Assembly: GCA_945865705.1 (NCBI GenBank)
Contig: CAMBEY010000003.1
Span: forward strand, 1-34,707
Source: Candidatus Sulfopaludibacter sp. SbA3
GTDB taxonomy: Bacteria; Acidobacteriota; Terriglobia; 2-12-FULL-54-10
Direction: 5' to 3'
DNA length: 34,707 bases
A program made the position numbers and the translations under genes. Positions 8,215 to 21,242 of this stretch are shown here, one piece after another. Under the pieces are notes generated by a model. That model was not told where the DNA came from, ran no database searches, and saw only the letters and a list, made by a program, of their open reading frames with translations. Every line of letters begins with the position of its first letter. The stretch's first letter is position 1.

Positions 8215-8243
8215 TGTATAAGGACTGACAAAATAATTGTCAA
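8215..8243 (-). promoter_or_regulatory. Near-consensus sigma70 promoter for the 18-aa peptide
   Basis: On the minus strand TTGACA (8243-8238) is followed after exactly 17 bases by TATACA (8220-8215). Transcription would begin near 8208, giving an untranslated leader of about 60 bases before the ATG at 8147. The -35 is perfect and the -10 is five of six to TATAAT at the conserved positions. Confidence 0.75.
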
Positions 8244-8372
8244 GAGAAAAAGTAATATTCCGGTCACTTAGTCGCTTCACGCTTCTGAATAACTCTGCGC
8301 CCTTCACCGCTTCGGCACCGGAAATTGCATCCGGCACGACAGATTTTCCAGTCGCAAGCGTCTCAACGAATC

Positions 8373-8894
8373 CTAATCAGCGTATTGCAGCAGCGAGAAA
8401 ACATCCACGCCATCCAATTTCTTGCGCCCATTCAGGAAGGTGAGCTCAATCACCACGCCGAGGCCCACGATCTCCGCCCCCAAGTCGCTAGCTAAACGCA
8501 CACACGCGTTCGCGGTGCCGCCGGTGGCCAGCAGATCATCGACAATCAGCACGCGCTGGCCTGGTTGAATCGCATCGCGGTGCACTTCCAGCGAGTCGGT
8601 GCCGTACTCCAGATCGTAGGTGATGCGCACCGTCTCGGCCGGCAGCTTCTTGGGTTTCCTCACGGGAACGAATCCCGCGCCGAGCCGGTATGCGAGCGCA
8701 GGGCCAAAAATGAATCCGCGCGCTTCAATACCCAGCACCAGGTCGAGCTTGGCTCCGGCGTACTGCGCGGTCATGGCATCGATCAAAGCGTGGAAGCCAT
8801 CTCTATCCTTTAACAGCGTGGTGATATCGTAAAAAAGAATTCCGGGCTTGGGCCAGCCGGGAACCTGCCGAATGAGTTTCTTCAGATTTTCCAT
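8373..8894 (-). CDS. apt: Adenine phosphoribosyltransferase
   Basis: This 173-aa cytosolic enzyme of purine salvage joins adenine to PRPP to give AMP. The N-terminal DIT(T)LLKD segment and the GIEARGFIFGPALAYRLG block (residues about 55-72) are typical of Apt. The PRPP-binding signature VLIVDDLLATGGT is at residues 115-127. The length is normal for the family. The next gene upstream on this strand is acylphosphatase, 78 bases away. The 5' gap has no obvious strong promoter. Confidence 0.95.
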   Translation of the reverse strand: MENLKKLIRQVPGWPKPGILFYDITTLLKDRDGFHALIDAMTAQYAGAKLDLVLGIEARGFIFGPALAYRLGAGFVPVRKPKKLPAETVRITYDLEYGTDSLEVHRDAIQPGQRVLIVDDLLATGGTANACVRLASDLGAEIVGLGVVIELTFLNGRKKLDGVDVFSLLQYAD

Positions 8895-8972
8895 GTCGTT
8901 TGGGTCGTCATCCTTTCGATCAGTTCAATAAATTTGCCGCGCACAATGCCTCCCTGTTCGATTCGCGGGTGA

Positions 8973-9257
8973 TCAAGCTAAACGTGTTGCCTCAATGCTG
9001 AAGCCGCGACGGGAGATCGACCGCGCAGTGGTCTGCTCACTCACCTGCTCCACGCGGCTGCCTGGCGGGCCTTGGAGGAGAGCGGCGCGTAGTTGCTCCA
9101 TTTTTTTAAGCGAGCATTCCGCGAGGACTTCCACCGCACCGTCCTGACAGTTGCGCACCCAGCCATTCACGCCAATCTCGCGAGCGACGCGCTCCACGAA
9201 GAAACGGAACCCAACGCCCTGCACTCTTCCCGTAATGCGAAACTGTCGAGCTTCCAT
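8973..9257 (-). CDS. acyP: Acylphosphatase
   Basis: This is a 94-aa small alpha/beta enzyme hydrolysing acyl phosphates. GRVQGVGFR at residues 10-18 is the acylphosphatase signature, with R18 as the phosphate-binding arginine. The Asn in GWVRN (residue 36) is the catalytic partner, followed by the expected DGAVEV strand. I chose the ATG at 9257 because it places the signature at the usual distance from the N-terminus and follows a GGGGGA-like ribosome site; an upstream ATG at 9278 would add seven residues. It lies between apt and glmM on the same strand. Confidence 0.92.
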   Translation of the reverse strand: MEARQFRITGRVQGVGFRFFVERVAREIGVNGWVRNCQDGAVEVLAECSLKKMEQLRAALLQGPPGSRVEQVSEQTTARSISRRGFSIEATRLA

Positions 9258-9354
9258 GTCCCCCGCGATGCTCTTCAATGAATTTCACATTGTAGGGGAA
9301 GGCCGTGTCAGGGTACAAGCCAGGCGGAGGGGGGATGGCACATTTCACCGGCAA

Positions 9355-10749
9355 TCAAGCATGGGCGCGGTGCTTGCCTGCATTGGGCGCAGCTTTGAGA
9401 GAACCCGCCAAGGCCTGCTCCAACGCGGCAATGTGCTCGTCCACCAGTTCGACGGTCTCGGCCTCCACCATAATGCGCAGCAGCAACTCGGTGCCGGAGT
9501 AGCGCACCACGATGCGGCCCCGCGCGCCTAGACGCTCCTCGCTGGCGCGAAGCTGCTTCTGGAAGCCCACCAGCCTCTCGATCGGTATGCGCTCACGCAC
9601 GGGCACGTTGCGGATCTTTTGCGGATAGACGTGCAGGTCTTTTACCAGGTCGGCCAGAGGCCGACTCTCCGCCGCCATGATGGTAACCATCTCGAGCGCT
9701 GTGAGCAGGCCATCGCCGGTCGTGGCGTTGTCGCTGAAGATGATGTGGCCGGATTGCTCGCCGCCCAGGTTGGCGCCGCAGCGTATCATCTCATCAAGAA
9801 CATATTTATCGCCGACCGCCGTGCGCCGCAGCGCCAGGTCTTCTTTCTCCAGAGCGCGTTCCAGGCCCAGGTTGGTCATCACCGTGCCGATGACGGCGCT
9901 GCCGCGCAGCGTGCCAGTGCGCTGCATGTAACGGGCGGCAGCGAGCAGAACGCCGTCGCCGTTTACCACGTGGCCACCGCCGTCCACAAACAGGGCGCGA
10001 TCCGCATCGCCGTCGAAGGCCACGCCAAAATCCGCATGCGCTTGTTTAACGCAACTGCGCAGCAGCTCAAGATGCATCGAGCCGCAGCCGAGGTTGATGT
10101 TGCGCCCATCGGGGCGGTCGCCGATATAAACCCACTCATAGGGGATCGCGGAGAACACCTCGCGAGCCAGCGCCGTGGCAGCACCGTTGGCGCAGTCTAT
10201 GATGGCGCGACGTCCCGGCAGCGGCTTCACGCTCCGGGCAATCTCCAGAAGATGATTGAGGTAGGGCTGAAGCAGAGTGCGATCCGTTGGCAGTATCTCC
10301 GAAGTTGGTTCTACGGGAACGCGCCGGATACCCTTGAGTTCACAGTGAATCTCCGCCTCGAGCTCCAGCTCAACGGCGTCGGGCAGTTTATACCCATCGC
10401 TGCCGAAAATCTTAATACCGTTGTCCTGAAATGGATTGTGTGAAGCCGAGACCATGACCGCCGCGGAATACTTCCCGGCCACCGCCAGATACGCGAGGCC
10501 CGGCGTGGGCACGATGCCCGGCGATGCGACCGCTACGCCCACTTCACCGAGCGCGGCGGACAGGGTGGCGACAATCCACGAGCCGGACTCCCGCGTGTCT
10601 TGTCCGATCAGCACGCGGCAATTCTGCCCCTGATTCTTCTTTAAGTGCCGCCCCAGGCAGCGCCCTACGCAAGCAATCGTGGTCGGGTCCAGCGGCGAGT
10701 CGCCCGCGACGCCGCGAATTCCATCTGTTCCAAATAGCGTTTTCTCCAT
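9355..10749 (-). CDS. glmM: Phosphoglucosamine mutase
   Basis: This 464-aa enzyme converts glucosamine-6-phosphate to glucosamine-1-phosphate, a committed step to UDP-GlcNAc for peptidoglycan. FGTDGIRG at residues 6-13 is the standard start. The phosphorylated serine is S103 in SASHNP (101-106), and DGDADR (246-251) binds the metal. GGEQSGHI and the C-terminal RYSGTE phosphate-binding loop are present, so the protein is full length. It is the third gene of cdaA-cdaR-glmM, an order shared with Firmicutes, where GlmM binds and restrains the diadenylate cyclase. Such coupling here is inferred from order. Confidence 0.96.
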   Translation of the reverse strand: MEKTLFGTDGIRGVAGDSPLDPTTIACVGRCLGRHLKKNQGQNCRVLIGQDTRESGSWIVATLSAALGEVGVAVASPGIVPTPGLAYLAVAGKYSAAVMVSASHNPFQDNGIKIFGSDGYKLPDAVELELEAEIHCELKGIRRVPVEPTSEILPTDRTLLQPYLNHLLEIARSVKPLPGRRAIIDCANGAATALAREVFSAIPYEWVYIGDRPDGRNINLGCGSMHLELLRSCVKQAHADFGVAFDGDADRALFVDGGGHVVNGDGVLLAAARYMQRTGTLRGSAVIGTVMTNLGLERALEKEDLALRRTAVGDKYVLDEMIRCGANLGGEQSGHIIFSDNATTGDGLLTALEMVTIMAAESRPLADLVKDLHVYPQKIRNVPVRERIPIERLVGFQKQLRASEERLGARGRIVVRYSGTELLLRIMVEAETVELVDEHIAALEQALAGSLKAAPNAGKHRAHA

Positions 10750-10783
10750 CGGGTCTGCTTGTGTCGTCCTCTCGTGTGCCTGT

Positions 10784-11227
10784 TTAATTCTGTGCGGGCG
10801 GCGCGGCGGTCTCCGGGCGGGTTAGAGAAATTCTGGTTTGTGCGGGATGAACTTGCAGCACCGTGACTCCCGCCGGTGCTTCTACCAATTGAGGAGTGAG
10901 CGCCACCGTCATATCCATCGGCAAGTCTGCATAACCCACCGGAGACCAATCGCCAATCCGAGGGTTCTGAAGTATCGGCAGGTGAATCTCTTCGCGACGA
11001 GTGCCGCGCAGGATTGAACGTGGACCGCGCAACAGCAACTGAACCTCCGTCGGATCGGCTGACAAGATTGTCCCGGCCGGGACTCTGCCGAATTCGATGG
11101 GTACGGTTATCAAAATCAACGTGGTGGTATCGCGAGCCAGAACCGCCCACGCGGCAAAGGCCAGCGCCAGAGAAATAGCCTTGAGAGCAAGGTTCTCCGT
11201 CAGAAGTGTTTTGAGCCAGCCGATCAT
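10784..11227 (-). CDS. cdaR: YbbR-domain protein, probable c-di-AMP cyclase regulator
   Basis: This 147-aa protein has one N-terminal membrane helix (about residues 10-30, ALKAISLALAFAAWAVL) and an extracytoplasmic YbbR-like beta domain (VPIEFGRVPAGTILSADPTEVQLLLRGP). Firmicute CdaR has several YbbR repeats; here there appears to be about one to two, so it is a short version. Its start overlaps the end of the diadenylate cyclase by four bases (ATGA), indicating translational coupling. It is followed by glmM after 34 bases. Its role as modulator of CdaA is known from Gram-positives and is inferred here from context. Confidence 0.85.
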   Translation of the reverse strand: MIGWLKTLLTENLALKAISLALAFAAWAVLARDTTTLILITVPIEFGRVPAGTILSADPTEVQLLLRGPRSILRGTRREEIHLPILQNPRIGDWSPVGYADLPMDMTVALTPQLVEAPAGVTVLQVHPAQTRISLTRPETAAPPAQN

Positions 11228-12165
11228 CTATCCCTCGCGCTTAACTTCTCGGTCAGCTTTTCGGCCTCAGCAGCAGAATGCCGGGCGTTATCCCGTGCGC
11301 TCGGCTCCGGCACCAGCGGCGCAGTCGCTGTCCGCGCCGCCGAAGATAGCGCGGCGGCGGTGGCGGGATTGGCGGGCTGGCCGAAGGCCTCCATCAGCCG
11401 CTGGCCAAGCACCTCGAGCGTGATGTCCATTTCGATGGCGCCGCGCATGGCCAGTGAGATGAAGCCGGTCTGCTCGGAGACGACGATGGCCATCGCGTCA
11501 GTCTCCTCGGTGATGCCAATTGCCGCACGATGGCGGGTGCCCAATTGCAGGCCAAGTCGAGTGCCCAGCGTCGGATTCACCGTCAGCGGCAGAAAACAGG
11601 CGGCGGCCAGCACGCGGTCCCGGCGGATGATCACCGCGCCGTCATGCAATGGCGCGCGCGGCTGAAAAATGGTCGCCAGCAGATCCTGCGTCAGCCGGGC
11701 CTGCAACGGGACACCGCTTTCGGCGTAGTTGCGCAGCGAGGTTTCACGCTCGACCACAATCAACGCACCGATCTTCTGCGCGGCCAGTCGATTGACCGCC
11801 ATCAAGATGTCTTCAAACAGATGCCTCGCCTCAAACGGCGACATGCGGCGAGAGCCGAATGGATTGCGGCTCAAGCGCGACAGGCCGCGGCGAATCTCCG
11901 CTTGGAACAACACGATCAGCGCAAAGCTGAGATAAGGGAACAGTGTTCCGATCAGCTCGGGGACCACCGTGAACCCGGCCCATCTCCCACCGAAGTAGGC
12001 GACGCCGAGCAGGGCCATCCAGACCAGGAACTGCGCCGCCACCGCCTGCCGGATGAACTGCACCGCCCCGTAGATGAGCGCGGCAAGAATCAGAAGCTCG
12101 CCCACCGCCAACGGAGTCAGCGGAGGCAGGGATTCGATCATTCGGCGGATGGCATCAAGGTTCAT
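11224..12165 (-). CDS. cdaA: Membrane diadenylate cyclase (c-di-AMP synthase)
   Basis: This 313-aa enzyme makes c-di-AMP from two ATP. Three hydrophobic helices fill about residues 20-90, followed by a linker and the DisA_N/DAC domain. The catalytic DGA motif is at 175-177 (LHDGAVII) and the RHR motif at 211-213 (GTRHRAAIG). A low-complexity alanine/glutamate tail follows the domain from about residue 275, longer than the core CdaA. It starts the cdaA-cdaR-glmM operon. No clear ribosome site is seen before the ATG at 12165. Confidence 0.95.
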   Translation of the reverse strand: MNLDAIRRMIESLPPLTPLAVGELLILAALIYGAVQFIRQAVAAQFLVWMALLGVAYFGGRWAGFTVVPELIGTLFPYLSFALIVLFQAEIRRGLSRLSRNPFGSRRMSPFEARHLFEDILMAVNRLAAQKIGALIVVERETSLRNYAESGVPLQARLTQDLLATIFQPRAPLHDGAVIIRRDRVLAAACFLPLTVNPTLGTRLGLQLGTRHRAAIGITEETDAMAIVVSEQTGFISLAMRGAIEMDITLEVLGQRLMEAFGQPANPATAAALSSAARTATAPLVPEPSARDNARHSAAEAEKLTEKLSARDR

Positions 12166-12294
12166 AGTAAGTCAGCCGTCGGAGTAAACAGGATCGCACT
12201 GCTCTGGCTGCGCTTTCCATTGTAGCGCAGCGGACCATACGGCATGGACGGCAGGGAATGTCCCGAGGGGTCCACTGGCATCTCGCCATCTTCC

Positions 12295-12326
12295 TTGGCT
12301 CAGGCTTGGCTCAGGCTTGGCTCAGG
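12295..12326. repeat. Short tandem repeat, 11-base unit, almost three copies
   Basis: TTGGCTCAGGC is repeated twice in full, followed by a third copy lacking its last base. It lies just after the stop of the HipA-like kinase gene and is a likely slippage site without evident function. Confidence 0.8.
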
Positions 12327-12344
12327 AGAACCCCTGCGCTTGAG

Positions 12345-13175
12345 TCAGGCCTTCGGAGGATGCGACTGCCAGTTCGGAAACGAGCCTTGCGCCGCGCGCA
12401 TGCATTCCTCCATCAAATCCCGGATTTGCCCGCGGCGGTCGGCCAAGGTGGTCATCAGATGACTAAGCTCATCGGTCTGGCCCTCGTACCACTCCACCGG
12501 AACGGTGGCGGCCGCCTCGTCCAAAAAGTCATCGGGGAAATTCAGCAAGCGGCGCAGCCAGAGTTCCACCGCCGACGATCCACTGATTCCAGCGTAGGCA
12601 GCCACGTTTGGAAACAGGCCGCGGCGCGGCGAGTCGGGGAAGTTCCATTGATTGCCATTGAAGCAATAGCCCTGATCGATCATCGTCGCGTGAAACGCTG
12701 GTGCGGCTTCATGGGTCTGCGGGTTGGTCTGATGGAAGACCACTTGGCGCGTGTCGCAGTTGCAGGTCCATTGATCGAACACCAGCATACCGGCAAATGC
12801 ATCCAGGTTGGCCACCAGCGGCATCTGCTCGGCGGGAAGGTAGTCGAAGGCCGGAGAGCGCAAGGGATCGCAGGGGAACCGGGAGGCAAAGGCAAATCCA
12901 CTTTGGCAGCGCTCCTGGATGCTGCCGTTTTGAATGTACAGATCCGGCGTGTGCGCGATCACCCATTCGCTGACCAACACAATGTCCGGCTCCGAGACGG
13001 GCAAGCCCAGAGACATGGCCAGATGGCTGGCCAGCATCTCATTGGCGAGGATGCGCGGGCCTTGCGGATTGTTGCGGAACTTGACCACGTAATATTGCTC
13101 ATCGCTGCAGCGCATCAGATGCGACTGCGCTCCACCACGCATGCGTCGAAGATGTTCCACTGCCTGTAAAGCCAT
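12345..13175 (-). CDS. HipA-like (HipA_2 type) kinase-fold protein
   Basis: This 276-aa protein resembles stand-alone HipA-family kinases of Acidobacteria. GGAQSHLM is the glycine-rich start of the nucleotide site and VVKFRNNPQG supplies the lysine. EMLASHLAMSLGLPV is the conserved helix, VFDQWTCNCDTRQVVF the catalytic-loop region and MIDQGYCFNG the DFG-equivalent. No HipB-like antitoxin gene is adjacent, so it need not be a toxin. The start is ambiguous. ATG 13175 is used here; GTG 13190 is in frame, and GGAGG at 13192-13196 is too close to the GTG and rather far from the ATG. It lies 179 bases upstream of cdaA on the same strand, with a short tandem repeat between. Confidence 0.75.
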   Translation of the reverse strand: MALQAVEHLRRMRGGAQSHLMRCSDEQYYVVKFRNNPQGPRILANEMLASHLAMSLGLPVSEPDIVLVSEWVIAHTPDLYIQNGSIQERCQSGFAFASRFPCDPLRSPAFDYLPAEQMPLVANLDAFAGMLVFDQWTCNCDTRQVVFHQTNPQTHEAAPAFHATMIDQGYCFNGNQWNFPDSPRRGLFPNVAAYAGISGSSAVELWLRRLLNFPDDFLDEAAATVPVEWYEGQTDELSHLMTTLADRRGQIRDLMEECMRAAQGSFPNWQSHPPKA

Positions 13176-13454
13176 CCGTGTGCGACGCACGCCTCCAAAA
13201 CTGAGTCTGACGGTACTCTATCGGGCTTTGCTATTGAGGACAACAGGAATTTGCAGATGGAAAGATTGGCCTGTCGGCTCTGCTGACAATCACCCGCGGA
13301 GGGTGGCTTGGGGATTCAACACCAGGGTTCGCCATATGGATTCGACTTGACACCATCCACGGTCTGAGATAAAACCCAATTCTTGAGAGCTTTTGCCAGC
13401 GGACAGCGACATCCAAGTCCCAGAGCGAATCGGCGGGCCAGACGGGGGGCAACC

Positions 13455-13991
13455 ATGAGCGCGGATGAGATGAATTTCGGAATGAATGATGAGGACATGT
13501 TCGATGAACTCGATGAAATGTCGGGCGAGTTTGACAAGGAACTTGATGAGTTCGCCTCCGGCTTCGAGGACGACGATGATGATGATTCTTCTTCTGATGG
13601 GATGGTCGTCGAGGGGGTCATCATCACCGAGACCAGCCTGTCGCCAGCGCCAGCCACGGTGATTGAAGCCAAGGCAGCGCCAGCCGCTCCTCGCAAAAAA
13701 GCAGCTTCTCAAGCCGCCCGAGCCTCGAAGAAATTCGCAGGCAAGCCCAAGAAGACCGCGGCAACGAAGTCGAGTCCAAAGAAAGCGCCGGTCCGCAAGA
13801 AGCCAGCGACCAGGAAGAAGGCCAAAGCACCCGCCAGACCAGTTGCCAAACGGGTCGCCAAGCCGGTGCGCAAGAAAGCCGCGAGGCCGGTGGCGGCTAA
13901 ACGTGGCAAGGCCGCAAAGAAAAAGGCCCCCGCTCACAAGATATCGTCGTCCAGGAAGCGCCCAGGCAAAGCCAAGAAATCACGCCGCTAA
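13455..13991 (+). CDS. Bipolar histone-H1-like nucleoid protein
   Basis: The 178-aa product has two opposite halves. Residues 1-55 are strongly acidic (MSADEMNFGMNDEDMFDELD, then a run of six Asp). Residues 75-178 are Lys/Ala/Pro/Arg-rich with H1-tail repeats such as PKKAPVRKKPATRKKAKAP and AAKRGKAAKKKAP. Basic tails of this type bind DNA non-specifically in Hc1/AlgP-like proteins. The acidic head could mask the tail or recruit a partner, which is inference. I chose ATG 13455 (GGGGGG just upstream) over a TTG at 13383, because the additional N-terminus would be basic and unlike the rest. It is monocistronic, convergent with nothing and divergent from the HipA-like gene. Confidence 0.75.
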   Translation: MSADEMNFGMNDEDMFDELDEMSGEFDKELDEFASGFEDDDDDDSSSDGMVVEGVIITETSLSPAPATVIEAKAAPAAPRKKAASQAARASKKFAGKPKKTAATKSSPKKAPVRKKPATRKKAKAPARPVAKRVAKPVRKKAARPVAAKRGKAAKKKAPAHKISSSRKRPGKAKKSRR

Positions 13992-14216
13992 ATACTTTCC
14001 GAGTTTCAACAACTCACCTGCACCGCCGATGATGGTACTAAAGGCGGGTGCCGAACCAGTAACTTCGTCCGCCTGCAACGCCTTTTGAAGCGTATTTCTT
14101 TTCACAACGGGTCGTGTTTGGACGATTATCAATGTAGGGTCGTCAGCGCTGATTGGCGTCGGCGCTTTGGTCCGAGTTCGGGAAAGCAATGATTCGCTGC
14201 GCGGGAGCCGCGTGCA

Positions 14217-14681
14217 ATGGTCGATTATCAGTTCGTAACGGAAAAACTCGCGGTCGGCGGATTCATCCGCAATGTGGAGAACATGCGCGAACTGGCCGAG
14301 GCCGGCTTCACGCATGTGATCAACATGATGCACGAGTTCGACGACCACTCGATCAACGACGGCACCGGCGTCGTGGTGCTCCAGAACGGGACAACGGACG
14401 ATTTTCTTCCCAAGCCATCGTCGCTCTTCTGGACCGGGGTGGATTTTACTTTGCTCGCGCTGGAAAATCCCAACGCGAAGATTTACGTGCATTGCGCGGC
14501 GGGCGTCCACCGCAGCCCGCTCATGGTGCTGGCCATCATGCGGGCGCTGGGCTACGAGCGCAAGCAAGCCATCAACATGATCACCGAAGCCCGCCCGCAA
14601 GCCAACTTCCCGCCCGTCTACGTCATGAGCGTGGAAGACTTCATGCGCGAGTTCCGCGCCGCCAGCCAGCCCACCACCTAG
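14217..14681 (+). CDS. Dual-specificity-type protein phosphatase
   Basis: This 154-aa cytosolic protein has the cysteine phosphatase P-loop HCAAGVHRS at residues 92-100, with C93 as nucleophile and R99 binding the phosphate. Asp61 and Asp62, about 30 residues upstream, are candidates for the general acid. The N-terminal VDYQFVTEKLAVGGFIRN matches the first strand of DSP folds. The length matches minimal DSPs. Substrates cannot be inferred. A GGGAG ribosome site precedes the ATG by about ten bases. It stands alone downstream of the histone-like gene. Confidence 0.88.
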   Translation: MVDYQFVTEKLAVGGFIRNVENMRELAEAGFTHVINMMHEFDDHSINDGTGVVVLQNGTTDDFLPKPSSLFWTGVDFTLLALENPNAKIYVHCAAGVHRSPLMVLAIMRALGYERKQAINMITEARPQANFPPVYVMSVEDFMREFRAASQPTT

Positions 14682-14849
14682 GCATTCGGTGCACACTCAG
14701 GACAGCGCGACCGTCTGGCAGCTCGCAGGAGCGCACGCAATCTTATCCATGTCTGAGCTGTTCTTTAATTATCTTCAGAAATTCTTGCCGCTGTGCCCGC
14801 TTGCCAACTGAGCAGCGCCGGAGCCTTGAGCGGTTCGGCTCTGGCGTCT

Positions 14850-14996
14850 TCACTCTTCCACAGGAATGTCAGCGAGACGGCGCGGCGCTTTCAGTCCCTT
14901 GATGCGGAGATATTTCGACTGGCCGCCGCGTTTATGCGGTTTGCACAACAGGCAACCTGCGCGCTGATGTTTGGCTCGTTTGCGCCGGTGGTTCAT
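14850..14996 (-). CDS. 48-aa basic protein with CxxC-like motif
   Basis: The small frame from ATG 14996 to TGA 14850 encodes a strongly basic peptide starting MNHRRKRAKHQRAGCLLCK. The RAGCLLCKPHKRGG block recalls a widespread family of short hypothetical proteins in which a CxxC sits among Arg/Lys residues. I recognise the pattern but no function is known to me. It lies 32 bases after the gltD stop on the same strand, so it may be a trailing gene of gltBD. No strong ribosome site is seen. The CxxC could bind metal or RNA as a zinc-knuckle half-site; this is speculation. The conserved-looking motif argues against a chance ORF. Confidence 0.55.
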   Translation of the reverse strand: MNHRRKRAKHQRAGCLLCKPHKRGGQSKYLRIKGLKAPRRLADIPVEE

Positions 14997-15028
14997 GTTC
15001 CAAAATGTACCACAATTGGGGTTGTCGG

Positions 15029-16472
15029 TTACGCCAGCGGGGCGGGGAGGTCGCTGTGGCCCATCAGGTAGAGGTCCACGCCGCGGGCGGCGGAGCGGCC
15101 TTCGGCGATGGCCCAGACGATCAGCGACTGGCCGCGCTGCATGTCGCCGGCGGTGAAGACGCCGGGGACGTTGGTCATCCAGTTTGCGTCGCGCGCGACG
15201 TTGCCGCGCTCGGTGAGCTTCACGCCGAACTGATCGAGCATGCCTTTCTTCTCGGGGCCAAGGAAGCCCATGGCCAGCAGCACCAGATCGGCTTCGATCT
15301 CCATCTCGGTGCCGGGGATGTCGACAAAGCCGAGACGGCCTTGCGCGTCGGGAGCCATCTTCACCTGCACGGTGTGCAGCTTCTTCACCACGCCATCAAC
15401 GCCCGAAAAGTTCTTGGTCGAAATGGAATACTCGCGAATGCCGCCTTCGTCATGCGCCGAGGAGGTGCGGAAGATATTCGGCCACAGCGGCCAGGGGTTG
15501 TTGAGCACATCGCGCGCGTCAGGAGGCTTGGGCAGCAGTTCGAGTTGGTGGACGGACTTACATCCCTGCCGATGCACCGTGCCCAAGCAGTCCGCGCCGG
15601 TGTCGCCGCCGCCGATGATCACCACGCGCTTGCCTTCAGCGGAGATGAACTGGCTGTCCGAAATCGTGTCGCCTTCGCACTTCTTGTTCTGCAACGGCAG
15701 AAAGTCCATCGCGTAATAGATGCCCTTGAGTTCGCGTCCGGGAATGGGCAGGTCGCGCGGAGCGGTGGCGCCGCCGGCCAGCACGATGGCGTCGAAATCC
15801 TTCTGCAATTCCTTCACCGCGACATTCACGCCGATGTTGGCGCTGGTGCGGAAGATAACTCCAGCCTGCTCCATCAGCGCAAGCCGGCGGTTGAGGACAT
15901 TCTTCTCCATCTTGAATTCAGGGATGCCGTAGCGCATCAAGCCGCCGATGCGGTCGGCGCGCTCGAAGACGGTTACAAGATGGCCGGCCTTGTTGAGCTG
16001 GTCCGCCGTCGCCAGCCCCGCCGGGCCGGAGCCCACCACAGCGACCTTCTTGCCCGTGCGCACCGTGGGCGTGAACGGCTTGACGAAGCCGCTCTCGAAG
16101 GCGCGTTCGATGATGGAGACTTCCACCTGCTTGATCGTAACCGGCTGATTGTTGATGCCCAGCACGCACGAACCTTCGCACGGCGCGGGGCAGAGGCGTC
16201 CCGTGAACTCCGGGAAATTATTCGTTGAGTGCAGCCGCGTGATCGCCTCCGACCAGCGGTCGCGATAGACCAAGTCGTTCCAGTCTGGGATCAGATTGCC
16301 CAGCGGACAGCCCATGTGGCAGAAGGGAATGCCGCAATCCATGCAGCGCGCGGCCTGCTTCTTGAGCTTGGCATCTTCGGCGGGCAGCGTCACTTCGCGG
16401 TAGTCGTGGAGGCGCTCCTCGACTGGCCGATACTTGAACTTCTCGCGGTCGTACTCGATAAATCCGGTTACC

Positions 16473-16480
<8 letters not shown>
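15029..16480 (-). CDS. gltD: Glutamate synthase (NADPH) small subunit
   Basis: This 483-aa flavoprotein passes electrons from NADPH to the large subunit for glutamate formation from glutamine and 2-oxoglutarate. The N-terminal cysteine clusters (CMDCGIPFCHMGCPLGN near residue 48 and CPAPCEGSCVLGI near 98) bind the 4Fe-4S centres. The FAD site VVGSGPAGLATADQLNKAG and NADP-site IIGGGDTGADCLGT are intact. The start ATG overlaps the gltB stop by eight bases, indicating translational coupling. The normal length suggests a functional enzyme. Confidence 0.97.
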
Positions 16481-21074
<4,594 letters not shown>

Positions 21075-21205
21075 AGGCCTTCCTCCATGAAGAGCGGTCA
21101 GGTGTAACGACAGATTGTCTGCGTATTGCCGGGGAATACCTCGGACTACCCGGGAATCAATAGTACAAGATATTGGTCCATAATCCAAGCCGAAAATAAA
21201 GATTC

Positions 21206-21235
21206 TTTACATTACATTTACTTATATTGTAGAAT
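21206..21235 (+). promoter_or_regulatory. Candidate promoter of the LysR-type regulator
   Basis: TTTACA (21206-21211) and TAGAAT (21230-21235) are each five of six to the sigma70 consensus with an 18-base spacer. Transcription would begin near 21242, at or immediately before the chosen ATG 21243, so the mRNA would be almost leaderless. The 168-base region between the divergent starts is where LysR operators would lie; I could not single out a convincing T-N11-A box. Confidence 0.45.
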
Positions 21236-21242
21236 GGCCTTT

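Noticed and set aside
12258..13169. 303-aa plus-strand ORF opposite the HipA-like gene
   Set aside because: Antisense shadow; the minus strand has a clear kinase-like pattern.
15005..16228. Plus-strand ORF of 407 aa opposite gltD
   Set aside because: Antisense of gltD with shadow composition and no start signals.
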